From positions 558,001 to 622,000 of the forward strand of contig NZ_CANMUU010000002.1 of assembly GCF_947501165.1 (NCBI RefSeq): DNA of 64,000 bases, read 5' to 3'. The position numbers and the translations under genes were made by a program. A model generated the notes under the pieces. The model ran no database searches, was not told the origin of the DNA, and saw only the letters and a list, made by a program, of their open reading frames with translations. Source of the DNA: an uncultured Allomuricauda sp. (GTDB lineage: Bacteria > Bacteroidota > Bacteroidia > Flavobacteriales > Flavobacteriaceae). Shown piece by piece: positions 36,589-45,979 of the stretch (positions within the stretch are counted from its first letter, which is position 1; every line of letters begins with the position of its first letter).

Positions 36589-36639
36589 ATTCATTTCAGG
36601 GTCTCACTAAAAAGATGCTGAAACAAGTTCAGCATGACA
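36578..36639. repeat. REP-like double palindrome between hisC and hisB
   Basis: Two hairpins in tandem: ACCCTGAA/TTCAGGGT (36582-36602) and ATGCTGAA/TTCAGCAT (36615-36635), each with 8-bp arms and a 5-base loop, framed by GTCA at the left and TGAC at the right. This form closely matches a dispersed palindromic repeat known from flavobacterial genomes. It supplies the hisC stop and a spurious in-frame ATG before hisB. Confidence 0.8.
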
Positions 36640-36647
36640 AAATGGAT

Positions 36648-37781
36648 ATGAAGAAAATACTTTTTATAGATAGAGATGGCACCATCATCAAAGAAACTGC
36701 TGATGAACAGATAGATTCATTCGAAAAAATGGTTTTCTACCCCAAGGTGTTCACCTATTTGGGCAAGATTGCCAAGGAACTGGATTTTGAATTGGTTATG
36801 ATAACCAATCAAGATGGGCTAGGTACTGATATTTTTCCAGAAGATACCTTTTGGCCGGTCCATAATTTCATTTTAAAGTCTTTTGAAAATGAAGGGGTTG
36901 TTTTTGATGAAGTTTTCATTGATAGGACTTTTCCAAAGGAAAATGCGAATACCCGTAAACCTGGGACGGGACTGTTGACATCCTATTTTTCGGATGAATG
37001 TGATTTGGCGAACTCCTTTGTGATTGGGGATAGATTGACGGATATAGAATTGGCAAAGAATCTGGGGGCAAAGGGGATTTTCATCAATGATGAAACCCAT
37101 TTGGGAACCAATGAAATCACTGTAAAAAGAGAAGAACTGGACGAGTATATAGCATTGGAAAGCAATGAATGGCAGAGGATATACGAGTTTTTGAAACTGG
37201 AGAATAGAACGGCAGTGATTTCTCGTAAAACCAATGAAACCGATATCTTGATTGAATTGGACCTAGACGGGACAGGTAAAAGTGATATTGATACAGGTCT
37301 ATCCTTTTTTGACCATATGTTGGACCAACTGGCCAGACATGGACAATTGGATTTAAAAATTAAGGTTGATGGTGATTTGGAGGTGGACGAGCACCATACC
37401 ATAGAAGATACCGCTATTGCCCTAGGTGAAGTTTTTTCTAAAGCCCTTGGTGATAAGTTGGGAATGGAACGCTACGGTTTCAGCCTTCCCATGGATGATT
37501 GCTTGGCGCAAGTGGCTTTAGATTTTGGAGGAAGAAACTGGTTGGTCTGGGATGCACAGTTCAATCGGGAGAAGATTGGGGACATGCCCACAGAAATGTT
37601 CCATCATTTCTTCAAGTCTTTTACTGATGGGGCCAAGGCCAACTTGAATATCAAGGTGGAAGGCACCAATGAACACCACAAAATTGAAGCTATTTTTAAG
37701 GCTTTTGCTAAATCCATCAAAATGGCTGTCAAAAGAGATGTAGAGAAAATGGTTTTACCATCAACCAAAGGAATGCTATAA
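36648..37781 (+). CDS. hisB: Histidinol-phosphatase / imidazoleglycerol-phosphate dehydratase
   Basis: 377-residue bifunctional enzyme of the enterobacterial type. Residues 1 to about 170 form a HAD phosphatase with Asp8 and Asp10 in FIDRDGTII. The rest is IGP dehydratase, with the manganese-binding [15 protein letters not shown] and the late [14 protein letters not shown] chose ATG 36648 (MKKILFID), which matches the usual N-terminus. Earlier in-frame ATGs at 36615 and 36642 are within or next to the palindromic repeat and would add up to 11 residues of repeat origin. Confidence 0.93.
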   Translation: MKKILFIDRDGTIIKETADEQIDSFEKMVFYPKVFTYLGKIAKELDFELVMITNQDGLGTDIFPEDTFWPVHNFILKSFENEGVVFDEVFIDRTFPKENANTRKPGTGLLTSYFSDECDLANSFVIGDRLTDIELAKNLGAKGIFINDETHLGTNEITVKREELDEYIALESNEWQRIYEFLKLENRTAVISRKTNETDILIELDLDGTGKSDIDTGLSFFDHMLDQLARHGQLDLKIKVDGDLEVDEHHTIEDTAIALGEVFSKALGDKLGMERYGFSLPMDDCLAQVALDFGGRNWLVWDAQFNREKIGDMPTEMFHHFFKSFTDGAKANLNIKVEGTNEHHKIEAIFKAFAKSIKMAVKRDVEKMVLPSTKGML

Positions 37782-38363
37782 ATGAAAATAGTTATAATTG
37801 ATTATGGTGCTGGTAACATTCAGAGCATCATGTTCGCCATACAGCGTCTGGGTTTTAAAGCAGTTTTGAGTAGTGATGCCAATGAAATACAGGAGGCTGA
37901 CAAGGTTATATTTCCTGGAGTGGGAGAGGCGAGTTCTGCCATGGCCAAACTCAATGAAAGCGGTTTGGAAGATACTATTAAAAACCTCACTCAACCTGTT
38001 TTGGGAATCTGTTTGGGTATGCAGCTCATGTGCAACAGTTCTGAGGAAGGAAACACAAAGGGTCTTGGTATTTTTGATTTAGATGTGGTCAAGTTTTCAG
38101 AAGCCTTGAAAGTGCCCCAAATAGGTTGGAATGAAATTACAGAACTTAAATCCAATTTGTTCAAGTTGGTTCCCGAACGAAGCCATATCTATTTAGTGCA
38201 TAGTTTCTATGCCCCTAAATCAGAGGATACTATTGCAGTTTCCGAATATGGGTTGGAATACAGTGCTGCGTTGAAAAAAGATAACTTTTATGGTACTCAA
38301 TTCCACCCGGAAAAGAGTAGTAAAATAGGTTCCAAAATTCTTCAAAACTTCTTAGAATTGTAA
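37782..38363 (+). CDS. hisH: Imidazole glycerol phosphate synthase, glutaminase subunit
   Basis: 193-residue class I amidotransferase that feeds ammonia to HisF. Nucleophile Cys77 lies in LGICLGMQLM, and the partners are in GTQFHPEKS near residue 173. It starts directly after the hisB stop. Its TAA shares its last base with the ATG of the acetyltransferase gene. HisF is encoded three genes on and not adjacent. Confidence 0.95.
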   Translation: MKIVIIDYGAGNIQSIMFAIQRLGFKAVLSSDANEIQEADKVIFPGVGEASSAMAKLNESGLEDTIKNLTQPVLGICLGMQLMCNSSEEGNTKGLGIFDLDVVKFSEALKVPQIGWNEITELKSNLFKLVPERSHIYLVHSFYAPKSEDTIAVSEYGLEYSAALKKDNFYGTQFHPEKSSKIGSKILQNFLEL

Positions 38364-38779
38364 TGGAAAACAAGTGTTACATATCAACTGATGTTTCTAA
38401 AATGAATGTGGAATTCATTCATAAATATCTGTCGGAAACTTCATATTGGGCTCAAGGAAGGAGCAAAGACTTGGTGGAGAAATCAATTGAGAATTCATTA
38501 TGTTTTGGAGCTTTCAATGCAAATGATAATCAAGTAGGTTTTGCAAGGGTTGCTACGGATTATGTGGTTTTTGCATGGCTGATGGATGTTTTTATTGTCC
38601 AAGACTTTAAGGGAAAAGGTATCGGCCAACTTTTATTACAAGCAATAATGGACCATCCAGATGTAAAGAAAGTGAATGGCATTGGGCTGCGGACTAATGA
38701 TGCTCAAGAGTTTTATAGAAAATTTGGATTTGATATGGTTCCTGACCCAACAACATGGATGTTTAAAAAGAACATGTGA
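38363..38779 (+). CDS. GNAT-family N-acetyltransferase in the his operon
   Basis: 138 residues with the acetyl-CoA-binding pattern [15 protein letters not shown] near residue 80 and the preceding strand [12 protein letters not shown]. The C-terminal [12 protein letters not shown] segment is typical. It is joined by TAATG at its start to hisH and TGATG at its end to hisA, so it is translated as part of the operon. It is not a known histidine enzyme. The substrate is unknown. Confidence 0.87.
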   Translation: MENKCYISTDVSKMNVEFIHKYLSETSYWAQGRSKDLVEKSIENSLCFGAFNANDNQVGFARVATDYVVFAWLMDVFIVQDFKGKGIGQLLLQAIMDHPDVKKVNGIGLRTNDAQEFYRKFGFDMVPDPTTWMFKKNM

Positions 38780-39564
38780 TGCGAATAATACCTGCCATTG
38801 ATATTATTGACGGAAAATGTGTCCGATTGTCCAAAGGAGATTATGACACAAAAAAGATTTATAACGAAAATCCTCTGGAGGTTGCCCAAGCATTTGAGGC
38901 TCATGGTATTGAATATTTGCATTTGGTTGATTTAGATGGAGCTAAATCAAAACATATTGCGAATCATAGTGTTTTGGAGCAAATTGCTTCCAAAACCCGA
39001 CTGAAAATAGATTTTGGAGGCGGTCTTAAAAGCGATGAAGATTTACGAATAGCTTTTGAAAGTGGTGCTTCCCAAATCACCGGAGGGAGTATTGCAGTAA
39101 AAGATGAGGACACGTTTTTAAATTGGATTGCCAAGTATGGAGCGGATAAAATTATTCTTGGGGCAGATGCGAAAGATGAAAAAATTGCAATTTCAGGTTG
39201 GGAAGAAGAATCAGATATATCTCTAATACCCTTTATAAAAGGGTTCCAGAAAAAGGGAATCAAGTATGTTATCTGTACGGACATTAGCAAAGATGGCATG
39301 CTTCAAGGACCTTCATTTGGTTTGTATGGAAAAATTTTGGAACAAACCAAAAAATGGGAAACACGGATTACGGGCAGTGGGGTAGAAGATAAAGAAGTCT
39401 TGGGAATATATTTAATTGCCAGTGGAGGCATCTCTTGTTTTGAAGAATTGGAAAGATTGGCGGAACTGGGTTGCGAAGGTACCATCATTGGAAAAGCGAT
39501 TTACGAAAACAAAATCAGCTTAAGACAACTAGAAAACTATATTTTGGAAAATGGGGTTTCATAA
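38779..39564 (+). CDS. hisA: Phosphoribosylformimino-AICAR ribotide isomerase
   Basis: 261-residue TIM barrel. Catalytic aspartates lie in [14 protein letters not shown] and [14 protein letters not shown], with phosphate sites in IASGGIS. Residues of about 191-210 ([20 protein letters not shown]) look like an insertion relative to common HisA proteins, which go almost directly from the ILEQ helix to the LIASGG strand. I chose ATG 38779, overlapping the acetyltransferase stop, over GTG 38776. The last 14 bases overlap the next gene. Confidence 0.92.
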   Translation: MRIIPAIDIIDGKCVRLSKGDYDTKKIYNENPLEVAQAFEAHGIEYLHLVDLDGAKSKHIANHSVLEQIASKTRLKIDFGGGLKSDEDLRIAFESGASQITGGSIAVKDEDTFLNWIAKYGADKIILGADAKDEKIAISGWEEESDISLIPFIKGFQKKGIKYVICTDISKDGMLQGPSFGLYGKILEQTKKWETRITGSGVEDKEVLGIYLIASGGISCFEELERLAELGCEGTIIGKAIYENKISLRQLENYILENGVS

Positions 39565-40072
39565 AGATTTTGAAAAGGAATTCATCTTACAAGCTGGCTA
39601 TCGAATGGATGAGAGTCTTCGAATGGTCAAAAAGTGTCTTGACCAACTTTCGGATGACCTGATTTGGAAAAAACCGAATGCTGTCACCAACAGTATTGGG
39701 AATCTAATTATTCATCTTTGTGGCAATATCACGCAATATGGTATTGCTTCGCTTCAAGGATTGGAAGATGACAGGAATCGGGATTTGGAATTTGAGACAG
39801 TTTCCGGATTTACCAAAAATGAACTCTTGGATAAATTGAAAAGTACCGTAGAAAAAGCGAAACAGAGTTTTGTTGATGCTGACTCCCAAGAATTACTAAG
39901 AAAACGAAAAGTACAAGGGTTTGAGTTTTCAGGGATTGGAAATATTGTTCATGTTGTTGAGCATTTCTCGTATCATACCGGTCAAATAGCGCTTTGGACC
40001 AAACTGTTGAACAACAAAGACCTGGGGTTTTATGATGGGTTTGATTTGAACATAAAGAATGAAAACACGTAA
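39551..40072 (+). CDS. DinB-like protein (DUF1572) in the his operon
   Basis: 173 residues of the DinB/DUF1572 type. Metal-type histidines are recognised as [13 protein letters not shown] near residue 55 and [14 protein letters not shown] near residue 137. It starts within hisA (14-base overlap) and ends six bases before hisF, so it is translated with the operon. Members include mycothiol- or bacillithiol-dependent enzymes and proteins without known function; no histidine role is known to me. Confidence 0.82.
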   Translation: MGFHKDFEKEFILQAGYRMDESLRMVKKCLDQLSDDLIWKKPNAVTNSIGNLIIHLCGNITQYGIASLQGLEDDRNRDLEFETVSGFTKNELLDKLKSTVEKAKQSFVDADSQELLRKRKVQGFEFSGIGNIVHVVEHFSYHTGQIALWTKLLNNKDLGFYDGFDLNIKNENT

Positions 40073-40078
40073 GGAAAC

Positions 40079-40834
40079 ATGCTAACAAAACGAATTATTC
40101 CCTGTTTGGATATCAAAGACGGCAGAACCGTAAAAGGGGTCAATTTCGTCAATTTAAAGGATGCGGGTGATCCTGTAGAGCTGGCCGAAGTGTATGCCTT
40201 GGAAGGTGCGGACGAATTGGTTTTTCTGGATATTTCAGCAACGGAAGAAAAAAGGAAAACCCTCGCAGATTTAGTGTATCGCGTGGCGGAAAAGGTAAAC
40301 ATTCCTTTTACCGTTGGCGGAGGCATTCGTTCCGTGGAAGATGTAGATATCCTGCTCAAAAACGGGGCTGACAAGGTTTCTATTAATTCCTCAGCAGTAA
40401 AAAATCCGGAACTCATCAATCAGTTGGTGGCCAAATTCGGTTCACAGTGTATTGTTGTGGCCATAGACGCGAAACAAATTGATGGTCAATGGAAAGTTCA
40501 TTTGGTTGGAGGAAAGGTACCTACGGAAATTGATTTGTTTGAATGGGCGAATGAAGTAGAGGAACGGGGAGCTGGAGAAATCTTATTCACTTCAATGAAT
40601 CACGACGGGACCAAAAACGGTTTTGCCAATGAAGCTTTAAAAAGATTATCGCAAAGCCTTAAAATCCCCATCATTGCCTCAGGTGGTGCTGGTAGAGTGA
40701 GCCATTTTACGGATACTTTTAAAGAAGGAGAGGCGGATGCAGCATTAGCGGCCAGTGTGTTTCACTTCAAGGAAATAGATATTACCGATTTAAAAAAAGA
40801 ATTGAAACAAGAAGGAATACCCGTAAGATTGTAA
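40079..40834 (+). CDS. hisF: Imidazole glycerol phosphate synthase, cyclase subunit
   Basis: 251-residue TIM barrel that makes imidazole glycerol phosphate and AICAR with ammonia from HisH. The N-terminus [18 protein letters not shown] and the [12 protein letters not shown] segment are diagnostic, as is the second phosphate site [12 protein letters not shown]. The insertion and length are normal. hisIE follows after three bases. Confidence 0.96.
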   Translation: MLTKRIIPCLDIKDGRTVKGVNFVNLKDAGDPVELAEVYALEGADELVFLDISATEEKRKTLADLVYRVAEKVNIPFTVGGGIRSVEDVDILLKNGADKVSINSSAVKNPELINQLVAKFGSQCIVVAIDAKQIDGQWKVHLVGGKVPTEIDLFEWANEVEERGAGEILFTSMNHDGTKNGFANEALKRLSQSLKIPIIASGGAGRVSHFTDTFKEGEADAALAASVFHFKEIDITDLKKELKQEGIPVRL

Positions 40835-40837
40835 AAG

Positions 40838-41437
40838 ATGAAAATAGACTTCACCAAAAATACAGATGGATTGGTCCCAGCTATTATTCAAGATGCGCAG
40901 ACCAAAAATGTACTTATGCTGGGTTACATGAACCAAGAGGCATTTGAAATAACCCAAAAAACTCAAAAAGTAACTTTTTTTAGCAGAAGCAAGCAACGGC
41001 TCTGGACGAAAGGAGAGGAGAGTGGCAACTTTTTACATTTGGTTGATATCAAGAATGATTGCGACAGGGACACCTTACTTATCGCGGTAAAACCAGAAGG
41101 TCCAACATGCCATAAAGGGGACGACACCTGTTGGGCCCAAGCCAATAAACAGAGCTATGGATTTCTCAGTGATTTAGAGGATATAATCACTTCACGCAAA
41201 GAGAATGCAGAGGATGCCAAGAGTTATGTTGCCTCACTTTTTAGAAAAGGAATTAATAAGATTGCCCAAAAAGTGGGAGAGGAGGCGGTAGAAACCGTTA
41301 TTGAAGCCAAAGATGATAATGATGACCTCTTTTTAAATGAAAGTGCGGACCTTTTGTTTCACTACCTTATTCTATTGCAAGCCAAAGGATATAAGCTGAA
41401 TGATATTGCAAAAGTGTTGAAATCTCGACATAAGTAG
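40838..41437 (+). CDS. hisIE: Phosphoribosyl-AMP cyclohydrolase / PR-ATP pyrophosphatase
   Basis: 199-residue fusion. The HisI part (about 1-105) has LMLGYMNQEAFE, FFSRSKQRLWTKGEESGN and the zinc-binding cysteines in DCDRD and GPTCHKGDDTCW. The HisE part has the all-alpha pyrophosphatase motif GEEAVETVIEAKDDN. It ends the operon and converges on the LytTR gene, with a weak terminator overlapping the stop. Confidence 0.95.
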   Translation: MKIDFTKNTDGLVPAIIQDAQTKNVLMLGYMNQEAFEITQKTQKVTFFSRSKQRLWTKGEESGNFLHLVDIKNDCDRDTLLIAVKPEGPTCHKGDDTCWAQANKQSYGFLSDLEDIITSRKENAEDAKSYVASLFRKGINKIAQKVGEEAVETVIEAKDDNDDLFLNESADLLFHYLILLQAKGYKLNDIAKVLKSRHK

Positions 41438-41453
41438 CATATCACTACTTTTT
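41432..41453 (+). terminator. Weak terminator at the end of the his operon
   Basis: AAGTAG (containing the hisIE stop) pairs with CTACTT around a seven-base loop, followed by TTT. The stem is only six base pairs, so termination may be inefficient. The convergent LytTR gene ends within it. Confidence 0.4.
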
Positions 41454-42173
41454 AAAAAGGGATTTGTCAAGAACCTTTTTGAACACGGCATCCTTAAAAT
41501 TTCTACTAAGCGGAACTTCGGCCTCTGCTAGTTTTATTCTTGTATTTTCAACGGCACGTATTTTATCAATAGCCACAAGGTATGACTTGTGAACGCGCAT
41601 GAACTTTTCCCTATGCAATAGCTCCTCCATTCGTTTCATGGTTAAGAGAGGCATAAACTTTCCAGCGGAAGTATAAATGATTACATAGTTTTGGAGAGCT
41701 TGTACATATTCCACTTCATCAAAAAATATTTTCTCATAAACGGCATCGCATTTAACAAAAAAATAGTCTCGGGTCGCTTTGATTTCGGTGGTACCATTCT
41801 TGTTGTTTTCCATGGTGAAATAGTCCTTGGCCTTGTTTACACCTTTATAAAATCGTTCAAAAGTTATGGGCTTCACCATATAATCCAATACATCTAATTC
41901 AAAACCTTCTAACGCATAGCTTGGATAGGCTGTAGTGATGATGACCATGGGCCGATTTTTCGTGGATTTCAAATATTCGATACCGGTCATCATCGGCATT
42001 TGGATATCCAGAAAAATTAAGTCAAGTGTATGGCTCATTTCTATGCTGAATAAGTCGGTTGGGTCACTGCCATCACCAATAAGGTTTAGGAAATCGATTT
42101 TCTGAATGTAGCTTATCAGCCCATCCCGAGCCAAGGGCTCATCGTCTATTACCGCACAGTTGATGGAACGCAT
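41445..42173 (-). CDS. LytTR-family response regulator
   Basis: 242 residues. A receiver domain (residues 1-120) has acidic DDEP at 10-13 and phospho-acceptor Asp56 in FLDIQMPMMTG, and a C-terminal LytTR DNA-binding domain follows, with FVKCDAVYEKIFFDEVEYVQAL and the late VHKSYLVAIDKI. Its start overlaps the histidine kinase stop as TAATG, so the pair is translationally coupled. It converges on hisIE. The divergent outer-membrane protein gene is the likely target, by position. Confidence 0.93.
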   Translation of the reverse strand: MRSINCAVIDDEPLARDGLISYIQKIDFLNLIGDGSDPTDLFSIEMSHTLDLIFLDIQMPMMTGIEYLKSTKNRPMVIITTAYPSYALEGFELDVLDYMVKPITFERFYKGVNKAKDYFTMENNKNGTTEIKATRDYFFVKCDAVYEKIFFDEVEYVQALQNYVIIYTSAGKFMPLLTMKRMEELLHREKFMRVHKSYLVAIDKIRAVENTRIKLAEAEVPLSRNFKDAVFKKVLDKSLFKK

Positions 42174-43297
42174 TAGGCTATTCGATTTTTCTCAATTTGC
42201 ATTTCGTTTAGTTGTAATCGCAATTGTATTGTATACTTTGAATTGTCCTTAACGATATCCAGTATATGGGTATTTGGATAAAGTAACTCTAACCTCCGTT
42301 TTACATTATTGAGACCAATACCGCTGGTGTCTTCTTCACGTGCCAATTGTAACACATTTCTACTATTGCTCACATAGAAAAACAGCTCTTTATCGTCGAC
42401 ATTCAATTTGATATCAATCCAATTTTTGGAAGATTTATGGTGCGAAACATGTTTAAAGGCGTTTTCAACAAAGGGCATGAGCACAAAAGGTACAATTTGC
42501 AAATTATAATTTATGGCTTTTTCGAGTTCTACATGCAATTCAAAGTTTTTTCGGTCTTGTCGTAATTTTTGAAGCTCGATGAAGTTTTCTAAATAATTTA
42601 ATTCTCGGTCCAATGCGATAAAAGGCTCATTACACTCGTATAATTGATAGCGCAATAACTCAGAAAATTTAGCTAAGGATTTTGACGCCTTCTCCTGGTC
42701 TTTGTTTATCAATACAAAAATGGAGTTGATGGTATTGAACAAAAAATGAGGATTGAATTGGGAACGTAAAAACTTGAGTTCCGTCTCCAACTTTTCCCTT
42801 TCCAAGGTTTGTTGCCTTTTTTGTGAATCGAGCCAAATTTTAGTCAGTTTTATACTAAGACCCAAGGTGGTGGCCCCAACACATGAAGGCAATGCATTAT
42901 GTTTGAAAATGGTTATAGGAGTTTCAGGAGAAATATTATATAATTCATATACCGATTGGTTGGCAACAAGTCCCGCCAGATAATAGTTGCTAGTTATGAC
43001 CATCGCCATCAGTATGATTACGCCAATTATTGAAAGAAAGAAAACAACATACTTTCCTTTTTGAAGAAATTTGGGAATCAAAACGTACAGACAGAAATAT
43101 ACCCCTAAGGCTTGATACACCACATAGCCCAAGTACTTAACGACGCCATAGGGCACCATTATAGATTCGAACACTTTTGTAACACTGCCTGTAAACAAGG
43201 TCCACCACGCAAAATGATAAACCGCCCAGAACAGGATATGGTGAATTTTATAGCGTTCTAAAAAGGTTATAATCACGGCTGGAGTTTTAACAGACAT
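42173..43297 (-). CDS. LytS-type sensor histidine kinase
   Basis: 374 residues. Four hydrophobic segments appear in the first 150 residues, then the His_kinase (LytS) domain with phospho-accepting His184 in RSQFNPHFLFNTI and the GHKL ATPase part with ENAFKHV and SGIGLNNVKRRL. I place the start at ATG 43297 (MSVKTPAV), not at a TTG 33 bases upstream, because the shorter form begins with the conserved tail of such proteins. The signal sensed is unknown. Confidence 0.9.
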   Translation of the reverse strand: MSVKTPAVIITFLERYKIHHILFWAVYHFAWWTLFTGSVTKVFESIMVPYGVVKYLGYVVYQALGVYFCLYVLIPKFLQKGKYVVFFLSIIGVIILMAMVITSNYYLAGLVANQSVYELYNISPETPITIFKHNALPSCVGATTLGLSIKLTKIWLDSQKRQQTLEREKLETELKFLRSQFNPHFLFNTINSIFVLINKDQEKASKSLAKFSELLRYQLYECNEPFIALDRELNYLENFIELQKLRQDRKNFELHVELEKAINYNLQIVPFVLMPFVENAFKHVSHHKSSKNWIDIKLNVDDKELFFYVSNSRNVLQLAREEDTSGIGLNNVKRRLELLYPNTHILDIVKDNSKYTIQLRLQLNEMQIEKNRIA

Positions 43298-43535
43298 AGT
43301 TCTAAAAGCGATATAACCCACAAGATACAACGGTTGTAATCTTGCATCAAATTCAACGTGCTACAAGTTGACATCATGTGGACAATAATTGACGAAAGGC
43401 AATTTGTGTGCAATATGGATTCAATTCATCATAAAAAACCCGTATTGAAACTCTTGGTAAAGTATATCGACCCATTCATCATTCTCTTTTTCAAAGTGAT
43501 TTTGATTCTCGCTACTTGCAATCAAATTCAAAAAG

Positions 43536-45971
43536 ATGAAACTATCTATTCTTTGGTTCGCATGTTTGTTATTCTCGGTACAAGCAATATTTGGACAACT
43601 TTCGGGCACTGTGGTTGATAGCGGAGGTATTCCAATCCCATATGCCAATGTCATGATTTATAAAGTTTTGGACTCCAGCCTACAAACGGGCACAATTACC
43701 AATGATGATGGCACATTTACCATTGAATATTCCAATTTAGGGGCATATATGCTTCAGGTAGACCTATTATCCTTTCATACCTGGAATTCTGAAATGTTTA
43801 CTGTTTCTGGAGTTGATTTTAAAAAGGATTTCGGTAAAATTACCTTACTTGAAGAGGTCACATCTCTTGAAGGTGTAGAGGTTAGAGGACAACGAAAGTT
43901 GATACAAAGGACCCAAGAAGGCAGTATAGTTAACGTTCAAGCAAGCGTAATGACTCAAGGCAGTACTGCTCTCCAACTATTGGAACGTTCACCCGGAGTG
44001 ATTCTCGACCAAAACAACAATATTTTTTCCTTGAATGGAAAAAGTGGCACTCTCATCATGATTAATGGAAAAGCACAGCGTATACCTATGGCAGATATTA
44101 TTGCAATGTTGAACGGGATGAGTGCTGATAATATCGAACGAATTGAACTATTGACCAATCCATCAGCCCGATATGATGTAGACGGAAATGCAGGCATTAT
44201 CAATATTATTTTGAGTAAAAATGAAAATTTAGGGATACGGGGTACTGTTAACGCAAGTACGGGTTACGGAAGAGGACCTAAGCAGACCACGGGAATTTCA
44301 ATCAATTATGGCAGTGAACGTGCTGCACTGTTTGGAAATTATACCTTTTCCTATGACGATACCTTCGGTGGTTTTCAAGCAATAGGAGTAACAGAAATTC
44401 CAGTATTAGGCGGGAGTACTGAGGTTGATTTCTTAAATAGATCTCAACAAATTAACCGAAACCATAACCTCAATCTGGGGTATGAGCACAAACTTTCAGA
44501 ATCTTCTACACTTGGGGGCAGTGTATTATATAACGAATCAATGCCGTTGGTTTTTACCAGAAATACGGGTTTATATGATTTTGTGATTAATCCTTTTTTA
44601 GAGGCCCAAATACGCTTGAATGGAGATGGAAACCTAAAGAATTTAACAACCTCTGCCTTTTATGAAAAGAACAATGAAAAAAATAGTTTTAGTATAACGG
44701 GCGATTATATCAATTACAATAGCAAAACACCCAACCAAGTGAATAGCGTCTATTTTGATGAAAACGGAAATTCTTTTCAACCCGAAAGTGAAATATATAA
44801 CGAAGGAAATCGGGGTTTTAATGAAACAGATATTAATGTCGGAGTACTAAAATTGGATTATCGGCGAACTTTAAATGAAAAACTGTCGATTGAAGGCGGT
44901 ATAAAAGGCTCTTTGTCCAAGACCGTGAACGATGCACGAATAGAAATTCTTCAAGGGGAAAGGTTTATTGCTGATGACAGGTTTATAAGCACTATCGAAA
45001 ACCAAGAAACCATTGGAGCAACTTACGTACTTTCGGATTATAGTTTTAACACAAAGTGGAAAGCCCAACTCGGACTACGTTATGAATATTGGGACCAAGC
45101 CTTTGATGACAGTTCCTTGGACCGAAGTTTTGGAAAGCTATTCCCGTCGGTATTTATCACCAACTCTTTGTCAGACACAACAGCTCTGAATTTTGCCTAT
45201 AACAAACGGATTACGCGTCCAAATTTTTCAGATTTGGCTTCCTTTTTAGTGTATAATGGCCCAACTTCAGTATTTAGTGGTAATCCTCAGTTACTGCCTG
45301 CAATAACCGATAATATCAGTTTTACGTATAACGACAAGTCCTTTAGCATTTCTGTAATGGCCTCTAATGAGAACAACCCAATTTCACGTTATCAGATTAC
45401 CAGAAATGCCCAAAGCAATGTAGCAGTAATAGCTCCAGTAAATATGGATTATCAGCGTAGCTTAGATTTACAAACCAATATCCCCATCCGCATGACAAAT
45501 TGGTGGGACATTAACCTAAATGGTACTTTGGGGGTTAGGCAGTTTCGTTTATTACATACGGATGAGCGTTTGACCCACGATTATGTGCATTTTAATTTTA
45601 ATGGAAATCATACCATGCGATTGCCTGCAAACTTTTCGTTCGAATTATCCGGATGGTATACTTCAAGACATTTTAACGGAAGTACCAAAAATCTTGGTTT
45701 TGGTGTTTTAAATGGAGGACTCAAGAAAGAATTCAAAAATGGAAGTAGTGTACAGTTTTCTGTGACCGACATTTTTCAGAGTTTGGATATCAATTTCCGA
45801 ATTGGGACACTTACTAGAGAGGCATTTGGGGATGTTTTTAATGGTACTTATAGTTCTGAATCAGGTTTCTCCCGTATTTTTAGAATTAGCTATACCTATC
45901 CTTTTGGGAACAAAAAGGTAAAAGACACAAATAGCCGAACGGGTTCGGATGCTGAAAAATTAAGAATATAG
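43536..45971 (+). CDS. Outer membrane beta-barrel receptor-like protein
   Basis: 811 residues. A signal peptide ends near residue 21 (FSVQAIFGQ), then a carboxypeptidase-regulatory-like domain (GTVVDSGGIPIPYANVMI), then a plug-type region with SPGVILDQNNNIFSLNGKSG, then a barrel of the TonB-dependent-receptor-like type (OMP_b-brl_3), ending in ISYTYPFG and a short polar tail. No TonB box is obvious to me. It is divergent from the LytS/LytTR pair with 238 bases between start codons. Confidence 0.88.
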   Translation: MKLSILWFACLLFSVQAIFGQLSGTVVDSGGIPIPYANVMIYKVLDSSLQTGTITNDDGTFTIEYSNLGAYMLQVDLLSFHTWNSEMFTVSGVDFKKDFGKITLLEEVTSLEGVEVRGQRKLIQRTQEGSIVNVQASVMTQGSTALQLLERSPGVILDQNNNIFSLNGKSGTLIMINGKAQRIPMADIIAMLNGMSADNIERIELLTNPSARYDVDGNAGIINIILSKNENLGIRGTVNASTGYGRGPKQTTGISINYGSERAALFGNYTFSYDDTFGGFQAIGVTEIPVLGGSTEVDFLNRSQQINRNHNLNLGYEHKLSESSTLGGSVLYNESMPLVFTRNTGLYDFVINPFLEAQIRLNGDGNLKNLTTSAFYEKNNEKNSFSITGDYINYNSKTPNQVNSVYFDENGNSFQPESEIYNEGNRGFNETDINVGVLKLDYRRTLNEKLSIEGGIKGSLSKTVNDARIEILQGERFIADDRFISTIENQETIGATYVLSDYSFNTKWKAQLGLRYEYWDQAFDDSSLDRSFGKLFPSVFITNSLSDTTALNFAYNKRITRPNFSDLASFLVYNGPTSVFSGNPQLLPAITDNISFTYNDKSFSISVMASNENNPISRYQITRNAQSNVAVIAPVNMDYQRSLDLQTNIPIRMTNWWDINLNGTLGVRQFRLLHTDERLTHDYVHFNFNGNHTMRLPANFSFELSGWYTSRHFNGSTKNLGFGVLNGGLKKEFKNGSSVQFSVTDIFQSLDINFRIGTLTREAFGDVFNGTYSSESGFSRIFRISYTYPFGNKKVKDTNSRTGSDAEKLRI

Positions 45972-45979
45972 AAGCTGGA

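Noticed and set aside
36615..36647. Upstream start of hisB giving an N-terminus of [11 protein letters not shown]
   Set aside because: These codons come from the palindromic repeat and its edge. The HAD domain begins at the later ATG.
43358..43618. 86-residue reading frame overlapping the start of the receptor gene
   Set aside because: It has no family features and overlaps the receptor signal peptide in another frame; it is likely a chance frame in a divergent promoter region.
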